Below are positions 23,401-38,800 of a DNA stretch of 64,000 bases, piece after piece. Under the pieces are notes generated by a model, which was not told the DNA's origin, ran no database searches, and saw only the letters and a program-made list of their open reading frames with translations. The DNA is from Prosopocoilus inquinatus (Eukaryota; Arthropoda; Insecta; Coleoptera; Lucanidae), in contig CM069870.1 in NCBI GenBank assembly GCA_036172665.1, positions 42,862,001-42,926,000 on the forward strand. The letters are read 5' to 3'. Position 1 is the stretch's first letter, and every line of letters begins with the position of its first letter. The position numbers and the translations under genes are program-made.

Positions 23401-26400
23401 GACGTGAGATACGAAGTTCTCGGACGCAGCAGAAGCTGGAAATAGTTTTAAACGAAACAACACGTATTAGCGTTGTTCCTGTGATGTATCTAATCGATCC
23501 TTACTCAGCTATCATGTTATTTGACGTTTCGATGAACTCCAGTAACCCTGACGTGAGATACGAAGTTCTCGGACGCAGCAGAACCTGGAAATAGTTTTAA
23601 ACGAAACAACACGCATTAGCGTTGTTCCTGTGATGTATCTAATCGATCCTTACTCATCTATCATGTTATTTGACGTTTCGATGGACTCCAGTAACTCTAA
23701 TGTGAGAAACGAAATTTTCGGACGCAGCAGAAGCTGGAAATAGTTTTAAATGAAACAACACGTATTAGCGTTGTTCCTGTGATGTATCTAAACGATCCTT
23801 ACTTAGCTACTATGTTATTTGACGTTTCGATGGACTCCAGTAACTCTAATGTGAGATACGAAATTTTCGGACGCAGCAGAAGCTGGAAATAGTTTTGAAC
23901 GAAACAACACGTATTAGCGTTGTTCCTGTGATGTATCTAATCGATCCTTCCTTAGCTACTATGTTATTTGACGTTTGGATGGACTCCAGTAACTCTAATG
24001 TGAGATACGAAATTTTCTGACACAGCAGAAGCTGGAAATAGTTTTAAACGAAACAACACGCATTAGCGTTGTTCCTGTGATGTATCTAATCGATCCTTAC
24101 TTATCTATCATGTTATTTGACGTTTGGATGGGCTCCAGTAACCCTGACGTGAGATACGATGTTCTCGGACGCAGCAGAAGCTGGAAATAGTTTTAAACGA
24201 AACAACACGCATTAGCGTTGTTCCTCTGATGTATCTGATCGATCCTTACTTATCTATCATGTTATTTGACGTTTGGATGGACTCCAGTAACCCTGACGTG
24301 AGATACGAAGTTCTCGGACGCAGCAGAAGCTGGAAATAGTTTTAAACGAAACAACACGTATTAGCGTTGTTCCTGTGATGTATCTAATCGATCCTTACTT
24401 ATCTATCATGTTACTTGACGTTTGGATGGACTCCAGTAACCCTGACGTGAGATACGAAGTTCTCGGACGCAGCAGAAGCTGGAAATAGTTTTAAACGAAA
24501 CAACACGTATTAGCGTTGTTCCTGTGATGTATCTAATCGATCCTTACTCATCTATCATGTTATTTGACGTTTGGATGGACTCCAGTAACTCTGATGTGAG
24601 ATACAAAGTTTTTGGACGCAGCAGAAGCTGGAAATAGTTTTAAATGAAACAACACGTATTAGCGTTGTTCCTGTGATGTATCTAAACGATCCTTACTCAT
24701 CTATCATGTTATTTGACGTTTGGATGGACTCCAGTAACTCTGATGTGAGATACAAAGTTTTTGGACGCAGCAGAAGCTGGAAATAGTTTTGAACGAAACA
24801 ACACGTATTAGCGTTGTTCCTGTGATGTATCTAATCGATCCTTACTTAGCTACTATGTTATTTGACGTTTCGATGGACTCCAGTAACTCTAATGTGAGAT
24901 ACGAAATTTTCGGACGCAGCAGAAGCTGGAAATAGTTTTAAGTGAAACAACACGTATTAGCGTTGTTCCTGTGATGTATCTAAACGATCCTTACTTATCT
25001 AACATGTTATTTGACGTTTGGATGGACTCCAGTAACCCTGACGTGAGATACGACGTTTTCGGACGCAGCAGGAGCTGGAAATAGTTTTAAATGAAACAAC
25101 ACGTATTAGCGTTGTTCCTGTGCTGTATCTAATCGATCCTTACTCATCTATCATGTTATTTGGCGTTTCGATGGACTCCAGTTACTTTGATGTGAGATAC
25201 AAAGTTTTTGGATGCAGCAGAAGCTGGAAATAGTTTTGAACGAAACAACACGTATTAGCGTTGTTCCTGTGATGTATTTAATCGATCCTTACTCATCTAT
25301 CATGTTATTTGACGTTTCGATGGACTCCAGTAACTCTAATGTGAGATACGAAATTTTCGGACGCAGCGGAAGCTGGAAATAGTTTTAAACGAAACAACAC
25401 GCATTAGCGTTGTTCCTGTGATGTATCTAATCGATCCTTACTCATCTATCATGTTATTTGACGTTTCGATGGACTCCAGTAACTCTAATGTGTGAAACGA
25501 AATTTTCGGACGCAGCAGAAGCTGGAAATAGTTTTAAACGAAACAACACGCATTAGCGTTGTTCCTGTGATGTATCTAATCGATCCTTACTTATCTATCA
25601 TGTTATTTGACGTTTGGATGGACTCCAGTAACCCTGACGTGAGATACGAAGTTCTCGGACGCAGCAGAACCTGGAAATAGTTTTAAACGAAACAACACGC
25701 ATTAGCGTTGTTCCTGTGATGTATCTAATCGATCCTTACTCATCTATCATGTTATTTGGCGTTTCGATGGACTCCAGTAACTTTGATGGGAGATACGAAG
25801 TTCTCGGACGCAGCTGAAGCTGGAAATAGCTTTAAATGAAACAACACATATTAGCGTTGTTCCTGTGATGTATCTAAACGATCCTTACTTATCTAACATG
25901 TTATTTGACGTTTGGATGGACTCCAGTAACCCTGACGTGAGATACAAAGTTCTCGGACGCAGCAGAAGCTGGAAATAGTTTTAAACGAAACAACACGTAT
26001 TAGCGTTGTTCCTGTGATGTATCTAATCGATCCTTACTCATCTATCATGTTATTTGACGTTTGGATCGACTCCAGTAACTCTGATGTGAGATAAAATGTT
26101 TTTGGACGCAGCAGAAGCTGGAAATAGTTTTGAACGAAACAACACGTATTAGCGTTGTTCCTGTGATGTATCTAATCGATCCTTCCTTAGCTAGTATGTT
26201 ATTTGACGTTTCGATGGACTCCAGTAACTCTAATGTGAGATACGAAATTTTCGGACGCAGCAGAAGCTGGAAATAGTTTTAAACGAAACAACACGCATTA
26301 GCGTTGTTCCTGTGATGTATCTAATCGATCCTTACTCATCTATCATGTTATTTGACGTTTCGATGGACTCCAGTAACTTTGATGTGAGATACGAAGTTCT

Positions 26401-29400
26401 CGGACGCAGCTGAAGCTGGAAATAGTTTTAAGTGAAACAACACGCATTAGCGTTGTTCCTGTGCTGTATCTAAACGATCCTTACTTATCTAACATGTTAT
26501 TTGACGTTTGGATGGACTCCAGTAACTTTAATGTGAGATACGAAATTTTCTGACACAGCAGAAGCTGGAAATAGTTTTAAACGAAACAACACGCATTAGC
26601 GTTGTTCCTGTGATGTATCTAATCGATCCTTACTTATCTATAATGTTATTTGACGTTTGGATGAACTCCAGTAACCCTGACGTGAGATACGAAGTTCTCG
26701 GACGCAGCAGAAGCTGGAAATAGTTTTAAACGAAACAACACGTATTAGCGTTGTTCCTGTGATGTATCTAATCGATCCTTACTCATCTATCATGTTATTT
26801 TACGTATCGATGAACTCCAGTAACTCTAATGTGAGATACGAAATTTTCGGACGCAGCAGAAGCTGGAAATAGTTTTAAACGAAACAACACGTATTAGCGT
26901 TGTTCCTGTGATGTATCTAATCGATCCTTACTCATCTATCATGTTATTTGGCGTATCGATGGACTCCAGTAACTTTGATGTGAAATACGAAGTTCTCGGA
27001 CGCAGCTGAAGCTGGAAATAGTTTTAAATGAAACAACACGTATTAGCGTTGTTCCTGTGATGTTTCTAAACGATCCTTACTTATCTAACATGTTATTTGA
27101 CGTTTGGATGGACTCCAGTAACCCTGACGTGAGATACGACGTTTTCGGACGCAGCAGAAGCTGGAAATAGTTTTAAACGAAACAACACGTATTAGCGTTG
27201 TTCCTGTGATGTATCTAATCGATCCTTACTCATCTATCATGTTATTTGACGTTTCGATGGACTCCAGTAACTCTAATGTGAGAAACGAAATTTTCGGACG
27301 CAGCAGAAGCTGGAAATAGTTTTAAACGAAACAACACGCATTAGCGTTGTTCCTGTGATGTATCTAATCGATCCTTACTCATCTATCATGTTATTTGGCG
27401 TTTCGATGGAATCCAGTAACCCTGATGTGAGATACAATATTTTTGGACGCAGCAGAAGCTGGAAATAGTTTTGAACGAAACAACACGTATTAGCGTTGTT
27501 CCTGTGATGTATCTAATCGATCCTTACTCATCTATCATGTTATTTGGCGTTTCGATGGACTCCAGTAACTCTGATGTGAGATACAAAGTTTTTGGACGCA
27601 GCAGAAGCTGGAAATAGTTTTGAACGAAACAACACGTATTAGCGTTGTTCCTGTGATGTATCTAATCGATCCTTACTCATCTATCATGTTATTTGGCGTT
27701 TCGATGGACTCCAGTAACGTTGATGTGAGATACGAAGTTCTCGGACGCAGCTGAAGCTGGAAATAGCTTTAAATGAAACAACACGTATTAGCGTTGTTCC
27801 TGTGATGTATCTAAACGATCCTTACTTATCTAACATGTTATTTGACGTTTGGATGGACTCCAGTAACCCTGACGTGAGATACAAAGTTCTCGGACGCAGC
27901 AGAAGCTGGAAATAGTTTTAAACGAAACAACACGTATTAGCGTTGTTCCTGTGATGTATCTAATCGATCCTTACTCATCTATCATGTTATTTGACGTTTG
28001 GATCGACTCCAGTAACTCTGATGTGAGATAAAATGTTTTTGGACGCAGCAGAAGCTGGAAATAGTTTTGAACGAAACAACACGTATTAGCGTTGTTCCTG
28101 TGATGTATCTAATCGATCCTTCCTTAGCTACTATGTTATTTGACGTTTCGATGGACTCCAGTAACTCTAATGTGAGATACGAAATTTTCGGACGCAGCAG
28201 AAGCTGGAAATAGTTTTAAACGAAACAACACGCATTAGCGTTGTTCCTGTGATGTATCTAATCGATCCTTACTCATCTATCATGTTATTTGACGTTTCGA
28301 TGGACTCCAGTAACTTTGATGTGAGATACGAAGTTCTCGGACGCAGCTGAAGCTGGAAATAGTTTTAAGTGAAACAACACGCATTAGCGTTGTTCCTGTG
28401 CTGTATCTAAACGATCCTTACTTATCTAACATGTTATTTGACGTTTGGATGGACTCCAGTAACTCTAATGTGTGAAACGAAATTTTCGGACGCAGCAGAA
28501 GCTGGAAAGAGTTTTAAACGAAACAACACGCATTAGCGTTGTTCCTGTGATGTATCTAATCGATCCTTACTTATCTATCATGTTATTTGACGTTTGGATG
28601 GACTCCAGTAACCCTGACGTGAGATACGAAGTTCTCGGACGCAGCAGAAGCTGGAAATAGTTTTAAACGAAACAACACGCATTAGCGTTGTTCCTGTGAT
28701 GTATCTAATCGATCCTTACTTATCTATCATGTTATTTGACGTTTGGATGGACTCCAGTAACTCTAATGTGTGAAACGAAATTTTCGGAAGCAGCAGAAGC
28801 TGGAAAGAGTTTTAAACAAAACAACACGCATTAGCGTTGTTCCTGTGATGTATCTAATCGATCCTTACTTATCTATCATGTTATTTGACGTTTGGATGGA
28901 CTCCAGTAACCCTGACGTGAGATACGAAGTTCTCGGACGCAGCAGAAGCTGGAAATAGTTTTAAACGAAACAACACGCATTAGCGTTGTTCCTGTGATGT
29001 ATCTAATCGATCCTTACTTATCTATCATGTTATTTGACGTTTCGATGGACTCCAGTAACTCTAATGTGTGAAACGAAATTTTCGGACGCAGCAGAAGCTG
29101 GAAAGAGTTTTAAACGAAACAACACGCATTAGCGTTGTTCCTGTGATGTATCTAATCGATCCTTACTCATCTATCATGTTATTTGGCGTTTCGATGGACT
29201 CCAGTAACTTTGATGGGAGATACGAAGATCTCGGACGCAGCTGAAGCTGGAAATAGTTTTAAATGAAACAACACGTATTAGCCTTGTTCCTGTGATGTAT
29301 CTAAACGATCCTTACTTATCTAACATGTTATTTGACGTTTGGATGGACTCCAGTAACCCTGACGTGAGATACGAAGTTCTCGGACGCAGCAGAAGCTGGA

Positions 29401-29803
29401 AATAGTTTTAAACGAAACAACACGTATTAGCGTTGTTCCTGTGATGTACCTAATCGATCCTTACTCATCTATCATGTTATTTGACGTTTCGATGGACTCC
29501 AGTAACTCTAATGTGAGATACGAAATTTTCGGACGCAGCGGAAGCTGGAAATAGTTTTAAACGAAACAACACGCATTAGCGTTGTTCCTGTGATGTATCT
29601 AATCGATCCTTACTCATCTATCATGTTATTTGACGTTTCGATGGACTCCAGTAACTCTAATGTGTGAAACGAAATTTTCGGACGCAGCAGAAGCTGGAAA
29701 TAGTTTTAAACGAAACAACACGCATTAGTGTTGTTCCTGTGATGTATCTAATCGATCCTTACTTATCTATCATGTTATTTGACGTTTGGATGGACTCCAG
29801 TAA
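20457..29803. repeat. Right arm of macro-repeat copy 1
   Basis: This arm matches 45292-54638 at an offset of 24835. Rare shared variants include 'aacaagtatt' (20481), 'gatacaacac' (21666), 'ttcctctgatg' (24221), 'ttacttgacg' (24411), 'agctagtatg' (26191), 'gatacaatat' (27431) and 'aaacaaaac' (28816). The one difference seen is T at 23543 against A at 48378. Internally, 25750-26500 recurs at 27690-28440 with an offset of 1937 bp (13 monomers; tag 'gagataaaatg' at 26089 and 28026). It recurs again after 2208 bp, which is 15 monomers minus 27 bp. No gene is present. Confidence 0.88.
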
Positions 29804-32800
29804 CCCTGACGTGAGATACGAAGTTCTCGGACGCAGCAGAACCTGGAAATAGTTTTAAACGAAATGTATCTAATCGATCCTTACTCATCTATCATGTTAT
29901 TTGGCGTTTCGATGGACTCCAGTAACTTTGATGGGAGATACGAAGTTCTCGGACGCAGCTGAAGCTGGAAATAGCTTTAAATGAAACAACACGTATTAGC
30001 GTTGTTCCTGTGATGTATCTAAACGATCCTTACTTATCTAACATGTTATTTGACGTTTGGATGGACTCCAGTAACCCTGACGTGAGATACAAAGTTCTCG
30101 GACGCAGCAGAAGCTGGAAATAGTTTTAAACGAAACAACACGTATTAGCGTTGTTCCTGTGATGTATCTAATCGATCCTTACTCATCTATCATGTTATTT
30201 GACGTTTGGATCGACTCCAGTAACTCTGATGTGAGATAAAATGTTTTTGGACGCAGCAGAAGCTGGAAATAGTTTTGAACGAAACAACACGTATTAGCGT
30301 TGTTCCTGTGATGTATCTAATCGATCCTTCCTTAGCTACTATGTTATTTGACGTTTCGATGGACTCCAGTAACTCTAATGTGAGATACGAAATTTTCGGA
30401 CGCAGCAGAAGCTGGAAATAGTTTTAAACGAAACAACACGCATTAGCGTTGTTCCTGTGATGTATCTAATCGATCCTTACTCATCTATCATGTTATTTGA
30501 CGTTTCGATGGACTCCAGTAACTTTGATGTGAGATACGAAGTTCTCGGACGCAGCTGAAGCTGGAAATAGTTTTAAGTGAAACAACACGCATTAGCGTTG
30601 TTCCTGTGCTGTATCTAAACGATCCTTACTTATCTAACATGTTATTTGACGTTTGGATGGACTCCAGTAACTTTAATGTGAGATACGAAATTTTCTGACA
30701 CAGCAGAAGCTGGAAATAGTTTTAAACGAAACAACACGCATTAGCGTTGTTCCTGTGATGTATCTAATCGATCCTTACTTATCTATAATGTTATTTGACG
30801 TTTGGATGAACTCCAGTAACCCTGACGTGAGATACGAAGTTCTCGGACGCAGCAGAAGCTGGAAATAGTTTTAAATGAAACAACACGTATTAGCGTTGTT
30901 CCTGTGATGTTTCTAAACGATCCTTACTTATCTAACATGTTATTTGACGTTTGGATGGACTCCAGTAACCCTGACGTGAGATACGACGTTTTCGGACGCA
31001 GCAGAAGCTGGAAATAGTTTTAAACGAAACAACACGCATTAGCGTTGTTCCTGTGATGTATCTAATCGATCCTTACTCATCTATCATGTTATTCGGCGTT
31101 TCGATGGACTCCAGTAACTTTGATGTGAGATACGAAGTTCTCGGACGCAGCTGAAGCTAGAAATAGTTTTAAACGAAACAACACGCATTAGCGTTGTTAC
31201 TGTGATGTATCTAATCGATCCTTACTTATCTATCATGTTATTTGACGTTTGGATGGACTCCAGTAAGTCTGATGTGAGATACAAAGTTTTTGGACGCAGC
31301 AGGAGCTGGAAATACTTTTAAACGAAACAACACGTATTAGCGTTGTTCCTGTGCTGTATCTAATCGATCCTTACTCATATATCATGTTATTTGGCGTTTC
31401 GATGGACTCCAGTAGCTCTGATGTGAGATACGACGTTTTCAGACGCAGCAGAAGCTGGAAATAGTTTTAAACGAAACAACACGTATTAGCGTTGTTCCTG
31501 TGATGTATCTAATCGATCCTTACTCATCTATCATGTTATTTGACGTTTGGATGGACTCCAGTAACTCTAATGTGAGATACGAAATTTTCGGACGCAGCAG
31601 AAGCTGGAAATAGTTTTAAACGAAACAACACGCATTAGCGTTGTTCCTGTGATGTATCTAATCGATCCTTACTTATCTATCATGTTATTTGACGTTTGGA
31701 TGGACTCCAGTAATCCTGACGTGAGATACGAAGTTCTCGGACGCAGCAGAAGCTGGAAATAGTTTTAAACGAAACAATACGTATTAGCGTTGTTCCTGTG
31801 ATGTATCTAATCGATCCTTACTCATCTATCATGTTATTTGACGTTTCGATGGACTCCAGTAACTCTAATGTGAGAAACGAAATTTTCGGACGCAGCAGAA
31901 GCTGGAAATAGTTTTAAACGAAACAACACGTATTAGCGTTGTTCCTGTGATGTATCTAATCGATCCTTACTCATCTATCATGTTATTTGGCGTTTCGATG
32001 GACTCCAGTAGCTCTGATGTGAGATACGACGTTTTCGGACGCAGCAGAAGCTGGAAATAGTTTTAAACGAAACAACACGCATTAGCGTTGTTCCTGTGAT
32101 GTATCTAATCGATCCTTACTTATCTATCATGTTATTTGACGTTTGGATGGACTCCAGTAACCCTGACGTGAGATACGAAGTTCTCGGACGCAGCAGAACC
32201 TGGAAATAGATTTAAACGAAACAGCGCGCATTAGCGTTGTTCCTGTACTGTATCTAATCGCTCCTTACTCATCTATCATGTTATTTGACGTTTCGACGGA
32301 ATCCAGTAACTCTGATATGAGATACAAAGTTTTTGGACGCAGCAGAAGCTGGAAATAGTTTTGAATGAAACAACACGTATTAGCGTTGTTCCTGTGATGT
32401 ATCTAATCGATCCTTACTCATCTATCATGTTATTTGGCGTTTCGATGGACTCCAGTAACTTTGATGTGAGATACGAAGTTCTCGGACGCAGCTGAAGCTA
32501 GAAATAGTTTTAAACGAAACAACACGCATTAGCGTTGTTACTGTGATGTATCTAATCGATCCTTACTTATCTATCATGTTATTTGACGTTTGGATGGACC
32601 CCAGTAAGTCTGATGTGAGATACAAAGTTTTTGGACGCAGCAGGAGCTGGAAATAGTTTTAAACGAAACAACACGTATTAGCGTTGTTCCTGTGCTGTAT
32701 CTAATCGATCCTTACTCATCTATCATGTTATTTGACGTTTCGATGGACTCCAGTAACTTAGATGTGAGATACGAAGTTCTCGGACGCAGCTGAAGCTAGA

Positions 32801-35800
32801 AATAGTTTTAAACGAAACAACACGCATTAGTGTTGTTCCTGTGATGTATCTAATCGATCCTTACTCATCTATCATGTTATTTGACGTTTCGATGGACTCC
32901 AGTAACTCTAATGTGAGAAACGAAATTTTCGGACGCAGCAGAAGCTGGAAATAGTTTTAAACGAAACAACACGCATTAGCGTTGTTCCTGTGATGTATCT
33001 AATCGATCCTTACTCATCTATCATGTTATTCGGCGTTTCGATGGACTCCAGTAACTTTGATGTGAGATACGAAGTTCTCGGACGCAGCTGAAGCTAGAAA
33101 TAGTTATAAACGAAACAACACGCATTAGCGTTGTTACTGTGATGTATCTAATCGATCCTTACTTATCTATCATGTTATTTGACGTTTGGATGGACTCCAG
33201 TAAGTCTGATGTGAGATACAAAGTTTTTGGACGCAGCAGGAGCTGGAAATACTTTTAAACGAAACAACACGTATTAGCGTTGTTCCTGTGCTGTATCTAA
33301 TCGATCCTTACTCATATATCATGTTATTTGGCGTTTCGATGGACTCCAGTAGCTCTGATGTGAGATACGACGTTTTCAGACGCAGCAGAAGCTGGAAATA
33401 GTTTTAAACGAAACAACACGTATTAGCGTTGTTCCTGTGATGTATCTAATCGATCCTTACTCATCTATCATGTTATTTGACGTTTGGATGGACTCCAGTA
33501 ACTCTAATGTGAGATACGAAATTTTCGGACGCAGCAGAAGCTGGAAATAGTTTTAAACGAAACAACACGCATTAGCGTTGTTCCTGTGATGTATCTAATC
33601 GATCCTTACTTATCTATCATGTTATTTGACGTTTGGATGGACTCCAGTAATCCTGACGTGAGATACGAAGTTCTCGGACGCAGCAGAAGCTGGAAATAGT
33701 TTTAAACGAAACAATACGTATTAGCGTTGTTCCTGTGATGTATCTAATCGATCCTTACTCATCTATCATGTTATTTGACGTTTCGATGGACTCCAGTAAC
33801 TCTAATGTGAGAAACGAAATTTTCGGACGCAGCAGAAGCTGGAAATAGTTTTAAACGAAACAACACGTATTAGCGTTGTTCCTGTGATGTATCTAATCGA
33901 TCCTTACTCATCTATCATGTTATTTGGCGTTTCGATGGACTCCAGTAGCTCTGATGTGAGATACGACGTTTTCGGACGCAGCAGAAGCTGGAAATAGTTT
34001 TAAACGAAACAACACGCATTAGCGTTGTTCCTGTGATGTATCTAATCGATCCTTACTTATCTATCATGTTATTTGACGTTTGGATGGACTCCAGTAACCC
34101 TGACGTGAGATACGAAGTTCTCGGACGCAGCAGAACCTGGAAATAGATTTAAACGAAACAGCGCGCATTAGCGTTGTTCCTGTACTGTATCTAATCGCTC
34201 CTTACTCATCTATCATGTTATTTGACGTTTCGATGGAATCCAGTAACTCTGATATGAGATACAAAGTTTTTGGACGCAGCAGAAGCTGGAAATAGTTTTG
34301 AATGAAACAACACGTATTAGCGTTGTTCCTGTGATGTATCTAATCGATCCTTACTCATCTATCATGTTATTTGGCGTTTCGATGGACTCCAGTAACTTTG
34401 ATGTGAGATACGAAGTTCTCGGACGCAGCTGAAGCTAGAAATAGTTTTAAACGAAACAACACGCATTAGCGTTGTTACTGTGATGTATCTAATCGATCCT
34501 TACTTATCTATCATGTTATTTGACGTTTGGATGGACCCCAGTAAGTCTGATGTGAGATACAAAGTTTTTGGACGCAGCAGGAGCTGGAAATAGTTTTAAA
34601 CGAAACAACACGTATTAGCGTTGTTCCTGTGCTGTATCTAATCGATCCTTACTCATCTATCATGTTATTTGACGTTTCGATGGACTCCAGTAACTCTAAT
34701 GTGAGATACGAAATTTTCGGACGCAGCAGAAGCTGGAAATAGTTTTAAACGAAACAACACGTATTAGCGTTGTTCCTGTGATGTATCTAATCGATCCTTA
34801 CTCATCTATCATGTTATTTGACGTTTGGATGGACTCCAGTAACTCTGATGTGAGATACAAAGTTTTTGGACGCAGCAGAAGCTGGAAATAGTTTTGAACG
34901 AAACAACACGTATTAGGGTTGTTCCTGTGATGTATCTAATCGATCCTTACTCATCTATCATGTTATTTGGCGTTTCGATGGACTCCAGTAGCTCTGATGT
35001 GAGATACGACGTTTTCGGACGCAGCAGAAGCTGGAAATAGTTTTAAACGAAACAACACGTATTAGCGTTGTTTCTGTGATGTATCTAATCGATCCTTACT
35101 CATCTATCATGTTATTTGACGTTTCGATGGACTCCAGTAACTCTAATGTGAGATACGAAATTTTCGGACGCAGCAGAAGCTGGAAATAGTTTTAAACGAA
35201 ACAACACGCATTAGCGTTGTTCCTGTGATGTATCTAATCGATCCTTACTTATCTATCATGTTATTTGACGTTTGGATGGACTCCAGTAACCCTGACGTGA
35301 TATACGAAGTTCTCGGACGCAGCAGAAGCTGGAAATAATTTTAAACGAAACAACACGTATTAGCGTTGTTCCTGTGATGTATCTAATCGATCCTTACTCA
35401 TCTATCATGTTATTTGACGTTTGGATGGACTCCAGTAACTCTGATGTGAGATACAAAGTTTTTGGACGCAGCAGAAGCTGGAAATAGTTTTAAACGAAAC
35501 AACACGCATTAGCGTTGTTCCTGTGATGTATCTAATCGATCCTTACTCATCTATCATGTTATTTGACGTTTCGATGGACTCCAGTAACTCTAATGTGAGA
35601 AACGAAATTTTCGGACGCAGCAGAAGCTGGAAATAGTTTTAAACGAAACAACACGTATTAGCGTTGTTCCTGTGATGTATCTAATCGATCCTTACTCATC
35701 TATCATGTTATTTTGGCGTTTCGATGGAATCCAGTAACTTTGATGTGAGATACGAAGTTCTCGGACGCAGCTGAAGCTGGAAATAGTTTTAAATCCAGTA

Positions 35801-38800
35801 GCTCTGATGTGAGATACGACGTTTTCGGACGCAGCAGAAGCTGGAAATAGTTTTAAACGAAACAACACGTATTAGCGTTGTTCCTGTGATGTATCTAATC
35901 GATCCTTACTTAGCTACTATGTTATTTGACGTTTGGATGGACTCCAGTAACTCTAATGTGAGATACGAAATTTTCGGACGCAGCAGAAGCTGGAAATAGT
36001 TTTAAACTAAACAACACGCATTAGCGTTGTTCCTGTGATGTATCTAATCGATCCTTACTTATCTATCATGTTATTTGACGTTTGGATGGACGCCAGTAAC
36101 CCTGACGTGAGATACGAAGTTCTCGGACGCAGCTGAAGCTAGAAATAGTTTTAAACGAAACAACACGCATTAGTGTTGTTCCTGTGATGTATCTAATCGA
36201 TCCTTACTCATCTATCATGTTATTTTGGCGTTTCGATGGAATCCAGTAACTTTGATGTGAGATACGAAGTTCTCGGACGCAGCTGAAGCTGGAAATAGTT
36301 TTAAATCCAGTAGCTCTGATGTGAGATACGACGTTTTCGGACGCAGCAGAAGCTGGAAATAGTTTTAAACGAAACAACACGTATTAGCGTTGTTCCTGTG
36401 ATGTATCTAATCGATCCTTACTTAGCTACTATGTTATTTGACGTTTGGATGGACTCCAGTAACTCTAATGTGAGATACGAAATTTTCGGACGCAGCAGAA
36501 GCTGGAAATAGTTTTAAACGAAACAACACGTATTAGCGTTGTTCCTGTGATGTATCTAATCGATCCTTACTTAGCTACTATGTTATTTGACGTTTGGATG
36601 GACTCCAGTAACTCTAATGTGAGATACGAAATTTTCGGACGCAGCAGAAGCTGGAAATAGTTTTAAATGAAACAACACGCATTAGCGTTGTTCCTGTGAT
36701 GTATCTAATCGATCCTTAATTATCTATCATGTTATTTGACGTTTGGATGGACGCCAGTAACCCTGACGTGAGATACGAAGTTCTCGGACGCAGCAGAACC
36801 TGGAAATAGTTTTAAACGAAACAACGCGCATTAGCGTTGTTCCTGTGATGTATCTAATCGCTCCTTACTCATCTATCATGTTATTTGGCGTTTCGATGGA
36901 CTCCAGTAACTTAGATGTGAGATACGAAGTTCTCGGACGCAGCTGAAGCTAGAAATAGTTTTAAACGAAACAACACGCATTAGTGTTGTTCCTGTGATGT
37001 ATCTAATCGATCCTTACTCATCTATCATGTTATTTGACGTTTCGATGGACTCCAGTAACTCTAATGTGAGAAACGAAATTTTCGGACGCAGCAGAAGCTG
37101 GAAATAGTTTTAAACGAAACAACACGCATTAGCGTTGTTCCTGTGATGTATCTAATCGATCCTTACTCATCTATCATGTTATTCGGCGTTTCGATGGACT
37201 CCAGTAACTTTGATGTGAGATACGAAGTTCTCGGACGCAGCTGAAGCTAGAAATAGTTTTAAACGAAACAACACGCATTAGCGTTGTTACTGTGATGTAT
37301 CTAATCGATCCTTACTTATCTATCATGTTATTTGACGTTTGGATGGACTCCAGTAAGTCTGATGTGAGATACAAAGTTTTTGGACGCAGCAGGAGCTGGA
37401 AATAGTTTTAAACGAAACAACACGTATTAGCGTTGTTCCTGTGCTGTATCTAATCGATCCTTACTCATATATCATGTTATTTGGCGTTTCGATGGACTCC
37501 AGTAGCTCTGATGTGAGATACGACGTTTTCAGACGCAGCAGAAGCTGGAAATAGTTTTAAACGAAACAACACGTATTAGCGTTGTTCCTGTGATGTATCT
37601 AATCGATCCTTACTCATCTATCATGTTATTTGACGTTTCGATGGACTCCAGTAACTCTAATGTGAGATACGAAATTTTCGGACGCAGCAGAAGCTGGAAA
37701 TAGTTTTAAACGAAACAACACGCATTAGCGTTGTTCCTGTGATGTATCTAATCGATCCTTACTTATCTAACATGTCATTTGACGTTTGGATGGACTCCAG
37801 TAACCCTGACGTGAGATACGAAGTTCTCGGACGCAGCAGAAGCTGGAAATAATTTTAAACGAAACAACACGTATTAGCGTTGTTCCTGTGATGTATCTAA
37901 TCGATCCTTACTCATCTATCATGTTATTTGACGTTTGGATGGACTCCAGTAACTCTGATGTGAGATACAAAGTTTTTGGACGCAGCAGGAGCTGGAAATA
38001 GTTTTGAACGAAACAACACGTATTAGCGTTGTTCCTGTGATGTATCTAATCGATCCTTACTTAGCTACTATGTTATTTGACGCTTGGATGGACTCCAGTA
38101 ACTCTGATGTGAGATACAAAGTTTTTGGACGCAGCAGAAGCTGGAAATAGTTTTGAACGAAACAACACGTATTAGCGTTGTTCCTGTGATGTATCTAATC
38201 GATCCTTACTTAGCTACTATGTTATTTGACGTTTCGATGGACTCCAGTAACTTTGATGTGAGATACGAAGTTCTCGGACGCAGCAGAAGCTGGAAATAAT
38301 TTTAAACGAAACAACACGTATTAGCGTTGTTCCTGTGATGTATCTAATCGATCCTTACTCATCTATCATGTTATTTGACGTTTGGATGGACTCCACTAAC
38401 TCTGATGTGAGATACAAAGTTTTTGGACGCAGCAGAAGCTGGAAATAGTTTTGAACGAAACAACACGTATTAGCGTTGTTCCTGTGATGTATCTAATCGA
38501 TCCTTACTTAGCTACTATGTTATTTGACGTTTGGATGGACTCCAGTAACTTTGATGTGAGATACGAAGTTCTCGGACGCAGCTGAAGCTAGAAATAGTTT
38601 TAAACGAAACAACACGCATTAGCGTTGTTACTGTGATGTATCTAATCGATCCTTACTTATCTATCATGTTATTTGACGTTTGGATGGACTCCAGTAAGTC
38701 TGATGTGAGATACAAAGTTTTTGGACGCAGCAGGAGCTGGAAATAGTTTTAAACGAAACAACACGTAATAGCGTTGTTCCTGTGCTGTATCTAATGGATC

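Larger units (their letters stand above)
10184..29803. repeat. Macro-repeat unit, copy 1 (19620 bp, about 133 monomers)
   Basis: The block from about 10184 begins again at 29804 and at 54639. Its left part, 10184-20470, matches 29804-40090. Its right part, 20457-29803 and on to 31036, matches 45292-55871. The unit length equals 133 x 149 minus recognisable indels: a 27-bp deletion at 10244, two 85-bp deletions at 16173 and 16685, and several single-base changes. Rare markers include 'tttcgacgga' (12671), 'catgtcattt' (18151), 'cgcttggatg' (18461), 'ctccactaac' (18771) and 'taaccatgac' (19521). The segment 11417-14751 is itself a copy of 5335-8669 at an offset of 6082, which equals 41 monomers minus 27 bp. 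No gene is present; the short open frames here are satellite by-products. Confidence 0.9.

Noticed and set aside
25492..25680. 62-codon open frames (also at 28472, 28770, 29664, 50327, 53307, 53605, 54499) with the same predicted peptide
   Set aside because: Their repetition only reflects duplication of monomers carrying 'aatgtgtgaaacg', which creates a GTG start. They have no coding context, no conserved start and no variation pattern typical of coding sequence.
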